This document shows, piece after piece, positions 17,686 through 24,317 of a DNA stretch of 40,636 bases (positions within the stretch are counted from its first letter, which is position 1; each line of letters starts with the position of its first letter). Both the position numbers and the translations under genes were made by a program. The notes under the pieces are model-generated. The model did no database searches. It was not told the DNA's origin and saw only the letters and a list, made by a program, of their open reading frames with translations. Source of the DNA: Ruminococcus flavefaciens (GTDB lineage Bacteria > Bacillota > Clostridia > Oscillospirales > Ruminococcaceae); NCBI GenBank assembly GCA_902762855.1, contig CACWPR010000013.1:2201-42836 (forward strand), written 5' to 3'.

Positions 17686-17720
17686 AACAAGCTCCTGGTG
17701 CTAATCAGGAGCTTGTTTTT
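17686..17720 (+). terminator. Intrinsic terminator after serS
   Basis: A 12-bp perfect stem (17686-17697 with 17706-17717) and an eight-base loop are followed by T residues. It closes the parA-parB-serS unit. Confidence 0.92.
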
Positions 17721-17741
17721 CAGGTATAGAGATTGGAAGAA

Positions 17742-17864
17742 TTATTTAAAGGGATGTTTTTCTAATGTAAGGTACTGGTCTGCAACAGATGCGGCCTTAC
17801 ATAGGCATAGTGAAATGAAAGCAACACTGCTGCCAAGTATAACTCCTATAGTCAAAAGTAACAT
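17742..17864 (-). CDS. 40-residue single-span membrane microprotein (DUF3789-like), copy B
   Basis: This short gene has a clear start: ATG at 17862-17864 behind AGAGGTGAG. The product starts MLLLTIGVILGSSVAFISLC, continues LCKAASVADQYLTLEKHPFK, and ends at TAA. It has one hydrophobic helix (about 2-22), then a conserved cysteine-rich turn (CLCKAAS) and a short polar tail. It is paralogous to the microprotein at 17991-18125: LG at matching places, then CLC-x-AAS-x-AD. The pattern resembles small proteins annotated DUF3789, but that is from memory. Function unknown. Confidence 0.72.
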   Translation of the reverse strand: MLLLTIGVILGSSVAFISLCLCKAASVADQYLTLEKHPFK

Positions 17865-17990
17865 TTTTCTCACCTCTTTTGTTCTTTATTTCACACACAT
17901 TTTATTTGTTTATATTATGGAGTCTGAACCTTAAAATAGTCTTAAAGAATACTACAAATTTCAAATTTTATTTTTTATATTACTATATGT
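17865..17990. other. A+T-rich spacer between the two microprotein genes
   Basis: This 126-bp, very A+T-rich stretch separates the paralogous microprotein genes. I see no convincing gene or clear promoter in it, beyond the ribosome site of copy B at its edge. Confidence 0.5.
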
Positions 17991-18125
17991 TTATTTTATA
18001 TCCTTATATGTTCTGTTATGCATACTTTCTAATTCCTCGTCAGCTCTGGACGCAGCAGTACACAGGCACATTGTGAACACACCAACAGTCCCGCCGAACA
18101 TGGAGCCTAAAATAAATCCCAGCAT
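17991..18125 (-). CDS. 44-residue single-span membrane microprotein (DUF3789-like), copy A
   Basis: The start is the ATG at 18123-18125, with GAGGTGATGAT upstream, seven bases away. The product starts MLGFILGSMFGGTVGVFTMC, continues LCTAASRADEELES, and ends in a basic tail (NRTYKDIK). One glycine-rich membrane helix (about 2-22) is followed by CLCTAAS. It shares the CLC-x-AAS-x-AD motif with the copy at 17742-17864, 126 bp downstream on the same strand. A weak promoter may lie at about 18140-18170. No function can be assigned. DUF3789 is the nearest family I can suggest. Confidence 0.72.
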   Translation of the reverse strand: MLGFILGSMFGGTVGVFTMCLCTAASRADEELESMHNRTYKDIK

Positions 18126-18166
18126 ATCATCACCTCAGTAATATTATGCCGCATTTATGTGGCTTT

Positions 18167-18200
18167 AAACAAAAAGACAGCCGGAGCTGTCTTTTTGTTT
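18167..18200. terminator. Bidirectional terminator between acetyltransferase and microproteins
   Basis: A 15-bp perfect stem (AAACAAAAAGACAGC with its complement) and a four-base loop lie directly at the end of the acetyltransferase gene. A- and T-runs on both sides allow termination in either direction. Confidence 0.88.
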
Positions 18201-18666
18201 ATCTGAATTTTTCAAGTCTGTATATGCTTTCTTCGTCAGGCTCTTCATATCCGGGTTTGTGGTCGTATCCGAATTTTTTATAGAAGTTTACCGCAGTAAT
18301 TGATGATGGTATTTCTATTCTCTTAGCTCTCAGGAAGAATTCATCCTGTTCAAGGATATTTATAACAGCTCTGCCTACGCCTTTACCCTGCATATCCGGG
18401 TCTACAAATACAGTGAATAGGCTGCTCTCGTCATCCTTGCCCCAGTACGGGCCGATGCCTCCGCATCCAATGATATGTCCTGCATCTTCTGCAACGTAAA
18501 AATGGAGCCAGCCTGCACGCTCTATGAGCTTATCAGCGCTGAGGGAAAGTACACATTCCTCCATCATTTCAGGAGTGTAGTCCTTTACATTGCTGATACG
18601 CAGAGTCCGGGCAATCATTGCAGCAGTTTCCTGTGCGTCATTTGCTGTGAATCTTCTTATGTTCAT
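18199..18666 (-). CDS. GNAT-family N-acetyltransferase
   Basis: This 155-residue protein transfers an acetyl group from acetyl-CoA to an unknown amine. The acetyl-CoA-binding motif A is FVDPDMQGKGVGRAVINILE, with the Q/R-x-x-G-x-G pattern as QGKGVG. A motif B-like FYKKFGYDHKPGYEE end follows. I chose the ATG at 18664-18666, six bases after GGAGGT, over a start ten codons upstream. It has its own promoter and terminator and so is a single-gene unit. The substrate cannot be inferred. Confidence 0.88.
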   Translation of the reverse strand: MNIRRFTANDAQETAAMIARTLRISNVKDYTPEMMEECVLSLSADKLIERAGWLHFYVAEDAGHIIGCGGIGPYWGKDDESSLFTVFVDPDMQGKGVGRAVINILEQDEFFLRAKRIEIPSSITAVNFYKKFGYDHKPGYEEPDEESIYRLEKFR

Positions 18667-18695
18667 AGTCATACCTCCTGAAAAATATTTCTTCA

Positions 18696-18724
18696 ATTAT
18701 AGCATAGGAAGCAGTATATGTCAA
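18696..18724 (-). promoter_or_regulatory. Perfect consensus promoter for the acetyltransferase gene
   Basis: On the minus strand, TTGACA (18719-18724) and TATAAT (18696-18701) are 17 bp apart, with an extended TGC before the -10. It lies directly downstream of the trxA terminator. Confidence 0.88.
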
Positions 18725-18725
18725 G

Positions 18726-18753
18726 AAAAAACCGGAGCAGAGCTCCGGTTTTT
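18726..18753 (-). terminator. Intrinsic terminator after trxA
   Basis: ACCGGAG pairs with CTCCGGT around a five-base loop, flanked by A- and T-runs. It terminates the leftward fprA-ftrB-trxA unit. Confidence 0.88.
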
Positions 18754-18758
18754 AATGT

Positions 18759-19076
18759 TTATTTTTCGAGGAGAGCGATTATGTCCTCTTTTGAACGGTA
18801 GCCAACGGCTCCTGCTGTCACAGCGCCGTCCTTTACGACTACTACAAGCGGTATGCTCTCAACTCTGAATGCAGCGGCAAGCTCAGGCTGCTCGTCCACA
18901 TTTACTTTTCCGACCTTTATCTTTCCGTCATACTCATCAGCTATCTCCTCGATTATAGGGGAGAGCATCATACAGGGACCGCACCAGCCGGCCCAGAAGT
19001 CCAGAAGTACGGGCATACCCTTGAAATTTCTTACTTCCTCGTCGAAATTTTCCTTTGTTATAGTTATCTCGTTCAT
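18759..19076 (-). CDS. trxA: Thioredoxin
   Basis: Thioredoxin reduces protein disulfides through the WCGPC active site (W31, C32, C35). It also has the cis-proline (SIPLVV, P76) and a normal 105-residue length. It lies three bases downstream of the ferredoxin:thioredoxin reductase-like gene. Its electrons therefore probably come from ferredoxin through that protein instead of, or in addition to, NADPH-thioredoxin reductase. Ribosome site GGAGGACTGAACC precedes the ATG. Confidence 0.96.
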   Translation of the reverse strand: MNEITITKENFDEEVRNFKGMPVLLDFWAGWCGPCMMLSPIIEEIADEYDGKIKVGKVNVDEQPELAAAFRVESIPLVVVVKDGAVTAGAVGYRSKEDIIALLEK

Positions 19077-19079
19077 GGT

Positions 19080-19283
19080 TCAGTCCTCCTTGGATTTATA
19101 GTAGAGCATACAGTGGCAGAATCCCTCAAAGTCCGGGTCAGCTATCTGGTCACGGAATTCTTTGCACATACATTTGTTTTCGGGAGTTTTTGCAAGCCGG
19201 CAGGGACAGTATCCGTCTTTGAGCTTGAGTCCTTCTTTTACTCTTGCTACGACTTCCTTGTCGGGGTTGAGAGTTATTTTCAT
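19080..19283 (-). CDS. Ferredoxin:thioredoxin reductase catalytic-type (FTR beta-like) protein
   Basis: This 67-residue protein carries three Cys-x-Cys motifs: CPC (26-28), CMC (38-40) and CHC (56-58). They should hold a 4Fe-4S cluster beside a redox-active disulfide, passing electrons from ferredoxin to thioredoxin. Plant and cyanobacterial enzymes have CPC-x16-CPC-x8-CHC. Here the spacing is 9 and 15, so this is a distinct bacterial subtype. No variable (alpha) chain gene is adjacent. The tight coupling to trxA (3-bp gap) and to fprA upstream supports the role. In vivo function is inferred. Confidence 0.85.
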   Translation of the reverse strand: MKITLNPDKEVVARVKEGLKLKDGYCPCRLAKTPENKCMCKEFRDQIADPDFEGFCHCMLYYKSKED

Positions 19284-19300
19284 AATAAACTCCTCATTAT

Positions 19301-19318
19301 CAGCGGAAAAGTCCGCTG
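19301..19318. other. Intercistronic hairpin between fprA and ftrB
   Basis: CAGCGGA and TCCGCTG form a 7-bp stem with a four-base loop, directly after the fprA stop. There is no T-run in the direction of transcription. It may be an mRNA processing or stabilising element, not a terminator. Confidence 0.55.
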
Positions 19319-19319
19319 T

Positions 19320-20480
19320 TTATTTCATGAGTTCCTCAGCGAGAGCCTCTATCTGAGCAATATTTTCAGCCTTGACTGCTGATTTGATAGTTACAGTTGT
19401 GTCAGTCCATGTGATATTCTTTGACTTCTCAAACATAGCCTTGATGACCTTAGCTGCTGTAGGAGCCCAGCATCCGTTCTCGATGATACCGATAGTACGG
19501 TTCTGGTAGTTTCTCTCTGTGAGGTCAAGGATATAGTGCTTCATGAATGGGAAGATGTCAGCATTGTAGGTAGTAGTTGCAAGGACCAGCTTTCCGTAGC
19601 GGAAACCGTCCTCGACTGACTCGGCCATATCCTCACGGGCAAGGTCTGCGATAGCTACCTTGGGGCAGCCCTTCTCGATGAGCTTGTCCCTGAGGAGTTC
19701 AGCAGCCTGCTTTGTGTTGCCGTAAACGGAAGTATAAGCGATGAATACTCCCTCACTCTCCACGCCGTAGGATGACCAGGTGTTGTAGAGTCCAAGGTAG
19801 TAGCCCAGGTCCTCTTTGAGGATAGGTCCGTGGAGAGGGCAGATAGTCTGGATGTCCAGAGCAGCAGCCTTCTTGAGTACAGCCTGGACCTGTACACCGT
19901 ACTTGCCGACAATGCCGAAGTAATAGCGGCGAGCCTCGCAGGCCCAGTCCTCATCAACATCGAGAGCACCGAACTTGCCGAAAGCGTCAGCGGAGAAGAG
20001 CACCTTGTCTGTGCTGTCATATGTGAACATTACTTCAGGCCAGTGTACCATAGGAGCGAAAACGAAACTGAGCTCGTGATTACCGAGGGACAGCTTGTCA
20101 CCCTCCTTTACCTCCAGCTTGCTGTCGCCAAGGTCAAGACCGTCAAAGAAGTTTGACATCATTGTGAAGGTCTTTGCGTTGCCGACTATCTTAGTGCCGG
20201 GATAAGCCTTGATGAAGTTGAGAATATTAGCAGAATGGTCAGGCTCCATGTGCTGAACGATGAGATAATCGGGAGTGCGGTCACCGATGACCTCCTTCAG
20301 GTTAGCGAGCCACTGGTCAGTGAAGTTTTTGTCAACGGTATCGAAAACAGCTATCTTCTCGTCGAGGATAACATAGGAGTTATAGGCCATGCCATTTGGG
20401 ACGTCGTACTGGCCCTCGAAGAGGTCGAGCTGGTGGTCATTGATGCCGATATAGTAAATGTCGTTGGTTACATTGTTCAT
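19320..20480 (-). CDS. fprA: Flavodiiron protein (A-type, FprA)
   Basis: Flavodiiron proteins reduce O2 to water or NO to N2O with electrons from rubredoxin or similar donors, protecting anaerobes. The N-terminal metallo-beta-lactamase-like domain shows the di-iron ligands HMEPDH (H77, E79, D81, H82). The C-terminal flavodoxin domain starts at about residue 250 with VFIAYTSVYGNTKQAAE and binds FMN. There is no rubredoxin extension. I chose the ATG at 20478-20480, behind GAGGT, over one five codons upstream. It leads the fprA-ftrB-trxA operon. Confidence 0.95.
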   Translation of the reverse strand: MNNVTNDIYYIGINDHQLDLFEGQYDVPNGMAYNSYVILDEKIAVFDTVDKNFTDQWLANLKEVIGDRTPDYLIVQHMEPDHSANILNFIKAYPGTKIVGNAKTFTMMSNFFDGLDLGDSKLEVKEGDKLSLGNHELSFVFAPMVHWPEVMFTYDSTDKVLFSADAFGKFGALDVDEDWACEARRYYFGIVGKYGVQVQAVLKKAAALDIQTICPLHGPILKEDLGYYLGLYNTWSSYGVESEGVFIAYTSVYGNTKQAAELLRDKLIEKGCPKVAIADLAREDMAESVEDGFRYGKLVLATTTYNADIFPFMKHYILDLTERNYQNRTIGIIENGCWAPTAAKVIKAMFEKSKNITWTDTTVTIKSAVKAENIAQIEALAEELMK

Positions 20481-20525
20481 GATAGAGTACCTCATTTCTT
20501 AGTATTTGCAATAACTTACGAGATA

Positions 20526-20531
20526 ATTATA
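20526..20531 (-). promoter_or_regulatory. Candidate -10 of the fprA promoter
   Basis: On the minus strand, TGTTATAAT is an extended -10 about 45 bases before the fprA start. No strong -35 is seen. Confidence 0.5.
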
Positions 20532-20814
20532 ACATATATTTCCTCTGGTGAATAGTGGCATTTGCAACAAATTATAATATTTTTCCTGTAGCATTTGACA
20601 ATAGAAGAAGACCTGTAATTGTAAAATAGCCAAACAAATACACCTCCCCCGGCAGACGAAAAACAGGCACAGGGGGCCGGGGGAGTAGTCATAATATACA
20701 AGGGGAGAGGGGAGTATTGAAGGTCGAGTTGTGAAATATTATCTTTATGTGCTGATAATATTATTCTGTGTCTGAGCTATGATGTGTCTCTGGATTTTTG
20801 TTTATCCTGCCCAC
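20532..20814. other. Gene-free stretch with a G+C-rich hairpin
   Basis: No gene is supported here. The one clear structure is a 10-bp perfect inverted repeat, CTCCCCCGGC (20644-20653) with GCCGGGGGAG (20676-20685), enclosing 22 bases. It is far more G+C-rich than its surroundings. There is no T-run on either side. It could be a dispersed repeat or a small structured RNA. Confidence 0.5.
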
Positions 20815-20843
20815 TTGACTCACGGAAATTTTCGTGATATAAT
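20815..20843 (+). promoter_or_regulatory. MATE exporter promoter with palindromic operator in the spacer
   Basis: TTGACT (20815-20820) and TATAAT (20838-20843) are 17 bp apart. The spacer and last -35 base form an 18-bp palindrome with one mismatched pair, TCACGGAAATTTTCGTGA (20820-20837). That is the expected site for a dimeric repressor such as a MarR or TetR family protein. The repressor is not encoded beside it. Confidence 0.75.
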
Positions 20844-20860
20844 ATTTAGGTCGTGTAGCG

Positions 20861-20904
20861 AAAGCGTAAGTCCGGATGAATTCGGGCTTACGCTTTTTCT
20901 TTTT
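20861..20904 (+). terminator. Leader terminator (possible attenuator) upstream of the MATE gene
   Basis: A 14-bp stem with one G-U pair (20861-20874 with 20883-20896) and an eight-base loop is followed by a T-rich tail. It lies between the promoter and the MATE ribosome site, only about 10 bases after the expected transcription start. Expression must pass this terminator, which suggests attenuation or antitermination control. Confidence 0.78.
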
Positions 20905-20960
20905 GACGGTTGTGGCAGCTTTCCATAAAGTCTCCAAAAAAATATCCAAGGAGAATGAAA

Positions 20961-22337
20961 ATGGAAAAAGACAGTTCACTCAAAAAAATGTCGGAGACCC
21001 CCGTCAACAAACTCATGCTCTCAATGGGCATACCAATGATAATATCAATGGTGCTCCAGGCATTCTATAACATTGTTGACAGCGCCTTTGTGTCAAATAT
21101 GAAGTCCGGAGGTGAGGATGCTCTCAATGCACTGACTCTTGCATTCCCGGTACAGATGCTCATGGTTGCAGTCAGCATCGGTACAGGTGTGGGAATGAAT
21201 GCACTGCTTTCAAAGTCACTGGGACAGGGTGACAAGGAGAGAGCGGCAAGAGTTGCAGGCAATGCGGAGTTCCTCGGAGCAGTGATATATGCAGTCTGCC
21301 TTATCTTCGGTCTGCTTGGAGTGCCGTCATACATCCGCTCTCAGACATCAGACCCTATAATAACAGACATGGCAGTGAGCTATCTGAGGATATGCTGTAC
21401 CATGTCTGTGGGAATAGTATATTTTTCAGTTTTTGAAAAGCTCCTCCAGGCAACAGGACTTTCACTCTATTCAACCATAGCACAGATAGCAGGAGCGGTC
21501 ATAAATATTATTCTTGACCCTGTTCTGATATACGGACTTCTTGGACTGCCTGAGCTTGGAGTAAAGGGAGCTGCCTATGCAACAGTGATAGGTCAGGTAT
21601 CATCCTTCCTTCTGGCACTTTTGTTCCACATCAAATTCAACAGTGCAGTGGAAAACGGACTGCGGTACATGAGACCTTCCGGCAATGTTATAAAAGCCAT
21701 ATACTCCATTGGTCTCCCTGCAATAATCGCACAGGCACTTATGTCAGTGATGACCTACGGACTCAATATGATACTCCGATTCAGCGGTAATATGGTAACA
21801 GCCTATGGACTATACTACAAAATACAGCAGTTCATACTTTTTGCAGCCTTTGGACTCAGGGATGCCATAACTCCCATAGTGTCATTCAGTCACGGAATGA
21901 GAGACAGAAAGAGAGTGAATGCAGGGATAAAGTACGGAATAATGTTCACACTTATAATAATGGCCGCAGGACTTGTCGGACTGGAGCTCTTTGCTTCCCC
22001 TCTGGCAGGAGTGTTCGGACTTTCAGGTGAAACTGAAAAGCTCTGTATAAGTGCCATAAGGATAATTTCAGTGAGCTTTGTATTTGCAGGACTCAACATA
22101 GCATTTCAGGGAATATTCCAGGCACTTGACAGCGGACTGGAGTCTCTGGTAATATCTGTGCTGAGACAGATCGTGCTGGTACTTCCTGTAGCCTACGGAT
22201 TCTCGCTGCTTGCCCGTGATGATATGGATAAGGCATGGACAGTCTGGCTCACATTCCCAATTGCGGAGTTTATATCAGCGGCAGTATCACTGGTGTTTAT
22301 GAGGCGGATACGAAAGAACAGGATAGAAGTGCTTTGA
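20961..22337 (+). CDS. MATE family multidrug/Na+ antiporter
   Basis: MATE exporters use a Na+ or H+ gradient to expel drugs or metabolites. The 458-residue protein has about 12 hydrophobic segments in two halves. The start resembles other MATE proteins of the DinF/NorM superfamily: NKLMLSMGIPMIISMVLQAFYNIVDSAFVS, broken by a typical MVLQAFYNIVD motif. The second half opens with YSIGLPAIIAQALMSVMTYG. I prefer the ATG at 20961, seven bases after AAGGAG, over 20910 or 20955. The promoter, operator and leader terminator suggest inducible expression. The substrate is unknown. Confidence 0.9.
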   Translation: MEKDSSLKKMSETPVNKLMLSMGIPMIISMVLQAFYNIVDSAFVSNMKSGGEDALNALTLAFPVQMLMVAVSIGTGVGMNALLSKSLGQGDKERAARVAGNAEFLGAVIYAVCLIFGLLGVPSYIRSQTSDPIITDMAVSYLRICCTMSVGIVYFSVFEKLLQATGLSLYSTIAQIAGAVINIILDPVLIYGLLGLPELGVKGAAYATVIGQVSSFLLALLFHIKFNSAVENGLRYMRPSGNVIKAIYSIGLPAIIAQALMSVMTYGLNMILRFSGNMVTAYGLYYKIQQFILFAAFGLRDAITPIVSFSHGMRDRKRVNAGIKYGIMFTLIIMAAGLVGLELFASPLAGVFGLSGETEKLCISAIRIISVSFVFAGLNIAFQGIFQALDSGLESLVISVLRQIVLVLPVAYGFSLLARDDMDKAWTVWLTFPIAEFISAAVSLVFMRRIRKNRIEVL

Positions 22338-22376
22338 AATCAGCAGGAGACAGGCATTCCGCCTGAGATCAAAAGC

Positions 22377-22404
22377 AAAGGGCGCAATATGTGCGCCCTT
22401 TTTC
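22377..22404. terminator. Terminator between MATE gene and mazF
   Basis: AAAGGGCGCA (22377-22386) pairs with TGCGCCCTTT (22392-22401) and is followed by T residues. It can serve the rightward MATE gene and probably also the leftward mazF. Confidence 0.88.
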
Positions 22405-22418
22405 TGCTCTCTTATAAC

Positions 22419-22766
22419 TCATATCTCCAGCCCGAAGCTGATGGACAGTGCAGTATTGACCTTGTTCATGGAACGGAGGTCCAGCTCTCCCATTTTGTCT
22501 TTGAGCCGTTTCTTGTCGATGGTTCTTATCTGTTCGAGAAGGACGATGCTGTCCTTTGCCAGACCGCACTTATCCGCCTGCACCTCTATGTGAGTTGGCA
22601 GATGAGTTTTATCACGCTGACTGGTAATGGCCGCCGCTATCACAGTGGGACTGTGCCGGTTGCCAACGTCGTTCTGGACTATAAGTACAGGCCTGACACC
22701 GCCCTGTTCAGAACCCACAACGGGACTGAGATCGGCATAATAAATATCTCCTCTTTTAACAGTCAT
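22419..22766 (-). CDS. MazF/PemK-type endoribonuclease toxin (NdoA-like)
   Basis: MazF-family toxins cut mRNA at short specific sequences. The 115-residue protein starts [20 protein letters not shown], continues [13 protein letters not shown] and has TSQ and E-x-x-x-x-D/K-type elements of the fold ([14 protein letters not shown]). It closely resembles Bacillus EndoA/NdoA. I chose the ATG at 22764-22766 behind GGGAGA, not an upstream start at 22862. No antitoxin (MazE/EndoAI) gene is adjacent: only 111 bp separate it from hydF upstream. A partner may be elsewhere. Confidence 0.9.
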   Translation of the reverse strand: MTVKRGDIYYADLSPVVGSEQGGVRPVLIVQNDVGNRHSPTVIAAAITSQRDKTHLPTHIEVQADKCGLAKDSIVLLEQIRTIDKKRLKDKMGELDLRSMNKVNTALSISFGLEI

Positions 22767-22877
22767 AATGCTTATCTCCCGGATATATATAAATTTTGTA
22801 TCGCTGTCAGTATTATTGCCCGTTCTTACGGGATATATACATCTGTAATATATTATATGCATCCGGGTAGGATATGG

Positions 22878-24074
22878 TCAGACCTGAGAGGCAAGGTCCG
22901 GAAAGATGCTGAGGGAACGTTTCAGGATGCCGTTCATAAGTGCAAGTGCGATGCCGTAATTTGTGAATGGGACATTCTGGTCCTCTGCGGACTTTCTGCG
23001 GAAAGTCATTTCACGCTCATTAAGCATACATCCGCCGCAGTGGATGACAAGTGCGGCATCTGAAAGGTCCTCCGGGAACTCTCTTCCTGAGGTCAGGCGG
23101 ATGTTCAGTTCTTTTCCGGTAGTTTTTTTCAGAAGAGCCGGCAGCTTTACGCTGCCTATATCGCCGCACTGTCTGTGGTGGGTACAGCCCTCAGAGATGA
23201 GAACGGTGTCGCCGTCTTTGAGCTCTTTTATAGCTGCAGCGCCTTTAACGGCAGTTTCGAGGAATCCCTTGTATCTGGCCATGAGTATAGAGAAGGAAGT
23301 CAGCGGTATATCATCCGGGACTGTTTTGCTGACCATTCCGAAGGCCTGGCTATCAGTGATGACCATTTTCGGTTTCTGAGAAAGACCGCCGAGTGTATCT
23401 GCAAGCTGGAATTCCTTAGTGAAAACAGCCATAGCGTCAGCGTCCAGAACATCACGGAGAGTCTGTACCTGTGGCAGTATCATTCGTCCCTTTGGAGCGG
23501 CTGCATCGATTGGAGTTACCAGCACCACCATATCTCCGGGGGAGAGAAGGTCTCCCACAATGCGCTTTTCGGCCTGGAAGTTCTTTGCGAGGGCGGCTAT
23601 TTTTTCTTTAAGCTCATAGATATTCTCTCCGCTCTGAGCACAGACTGAGATCTCATTTTCTTTCAGTCCGGACAGGGGAGCTATGTCGGATTTATTGTAC
23701 ACCACAATGAATGGGATATCCTTATCCCTGAAAATACAGACCAGCTCATTGTCTGCGGGAGATAGTCCCACTGAGGAGTCAACTACCAGCACAGCAATGT
23801 CAGTGCGGTTGAGTATCTGGCGGGTCTTTTTTACACGGAGCTCTCCGAGAGCGCCTACATCGTCAAAGCCGGGAGTGTCGATTATGACTACCGGACCAAG
23901 TGGAAGGAGCTCCATTGCCTTAGTTACCGGGTCAGTGGTAGTGCCCTTCACGTCGGAGACTACGGAGAGCTCCTGTCCGGTGACAGCATTCACCACGCTT
24001 GATTTGCCGGCATTTCTCATGCCGAAGAATCCTATGTGTATTCTCTCTGAGGAGGGAGTGTCGTTTAAGCTCAT
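22878..24074 (-). CDS. hydF: [FeFe]-hydrogenase maturation GTPase HydF
   Basis: HydF is the scaffold on which the 2Fe subcluster of [FeFe]-hydrogenase is built before transfer to HydA. The N-terminal GTPase domain shows G1 GMRNAGKS (18-25), G2 region DVKGTTTDP, G3 DTPG and G4 NKSD. The C-terminal domain has the cluster ligands CTHHRQC and, about 50 residues on, HCGGC. Length (398) is typical. I chose the ATG at 24072-24074, with AAGGA eight bases upstream. HydE and HydG are not in this window. The gene implies that the organism makes H2. Confidence 0.95.
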   Translation of the reverse strand: MSLNDTPSSERIHIGFFGMRNAGKSSVVNAVTGQELSVVSDVKGTTTDPVTKAMELLPLGPVVIIDTPGFDDVGALGELRVKKTRQILNRTDIAVLVVDSSVGLSPADNELVCIFRDKDIPFIVVYNKSDIAPLSGLKENEISVCAQSGENIYELKEKIAALAKNFQAEKRIVGDLLSPGDMVVLVTPIDAAAPKGRMILPQVQTLRDVLDADAMAVFTKEFQLADTLGGLSQKPKMVITDSQAFGMVSKTVPDDIPLTSFSILMARYKGFLETAVKGAAAIKELKDGDTVLISEGCTHHRQCGDIGSVKLPALLKKTTGKELNIRLTSGREFPEDLSDAALVIHCGGCMLNEREMTFRRKSAEDQNVPFTNYGIALALMNGILKRSLSIFPDLASQV

Positions 24075-24232
24075 ATTTATCATTCCTTTTTATTATTCAA
24101 TAGTTATTGTATATTATTTGTACCGAATGGTGCCCCTACAAATGGAAATTCTGTTTTACAACAGTGTTCCCGTAAGCGAAAGAGTGAAATGTTGCAGCGT
24201 CACGCTCCAAATTCCGATCTATCTATTTAATC
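24075..24232 (-). other. Long hydF 5' leader, unassigned
   Basis: About 150 bases separate the hydF promoter from its start. The leader can fold, for example ATTTGTA with TACAAAT near 24119-24146. The segment around 24120-24145 (TGTAGGGGCACC on the minus strand) resembles short repeats scattered in other genomes. No known riboswitch is recognised. Confidence 0.4.
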
Positions 24233-24261
24233 ATTATAGCACAGACACTGTGTTTTTTCAA
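24233..24261 (-). promoter_or_regulatory. hydF promoter with inverted repeat in the spacer
   Basis: On the minus strand, TTGAAA (24256-24261) and TATAAT (24233-24238) are 17 bp apart. The spacer contains CACAG-N3-CTGTG (24240-24252), a perfect short inverted repeat placed like an operator. Confidence 0.72.
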
Positions 24262-24269
24262 TACAAAAA

Positions 24270-24291
24270 GGGAGGCCGCTCCCGGCCTCCC
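24270..24291 (-). terminator. Intrinsic terminator after malic enzyme gene
   Basis: A 9-bp G+C-rich stem (GGGAGGCCG with CGGCCTCCC) and a four-base loop are followed, on the minus strand, by five T. Confidence 0.9.
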
Positions 24292-24317
24292 ATACAAATA
24301 TTTATAAATCACTTACC

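Noticed and set aside
22767-22877. A possible MazE-type antitoxin gene upstream of mazF
   Set aside because: Only 111 bp are available between mazF and hydF, and no frame with a start and ribosome site gives a plausible antitoxin.
22389-23063. A 224-codon rightward frame across mazF and the end of hydF
   Set aside because: It is antisense to two well-supported genes and crosses their boundary.
24084-24232. A known riboswitch in the hydF leader
   Set aside because: The leader folds in places but shows none of the conserved cores I can recognise. It is listed only as an unassigned leader.
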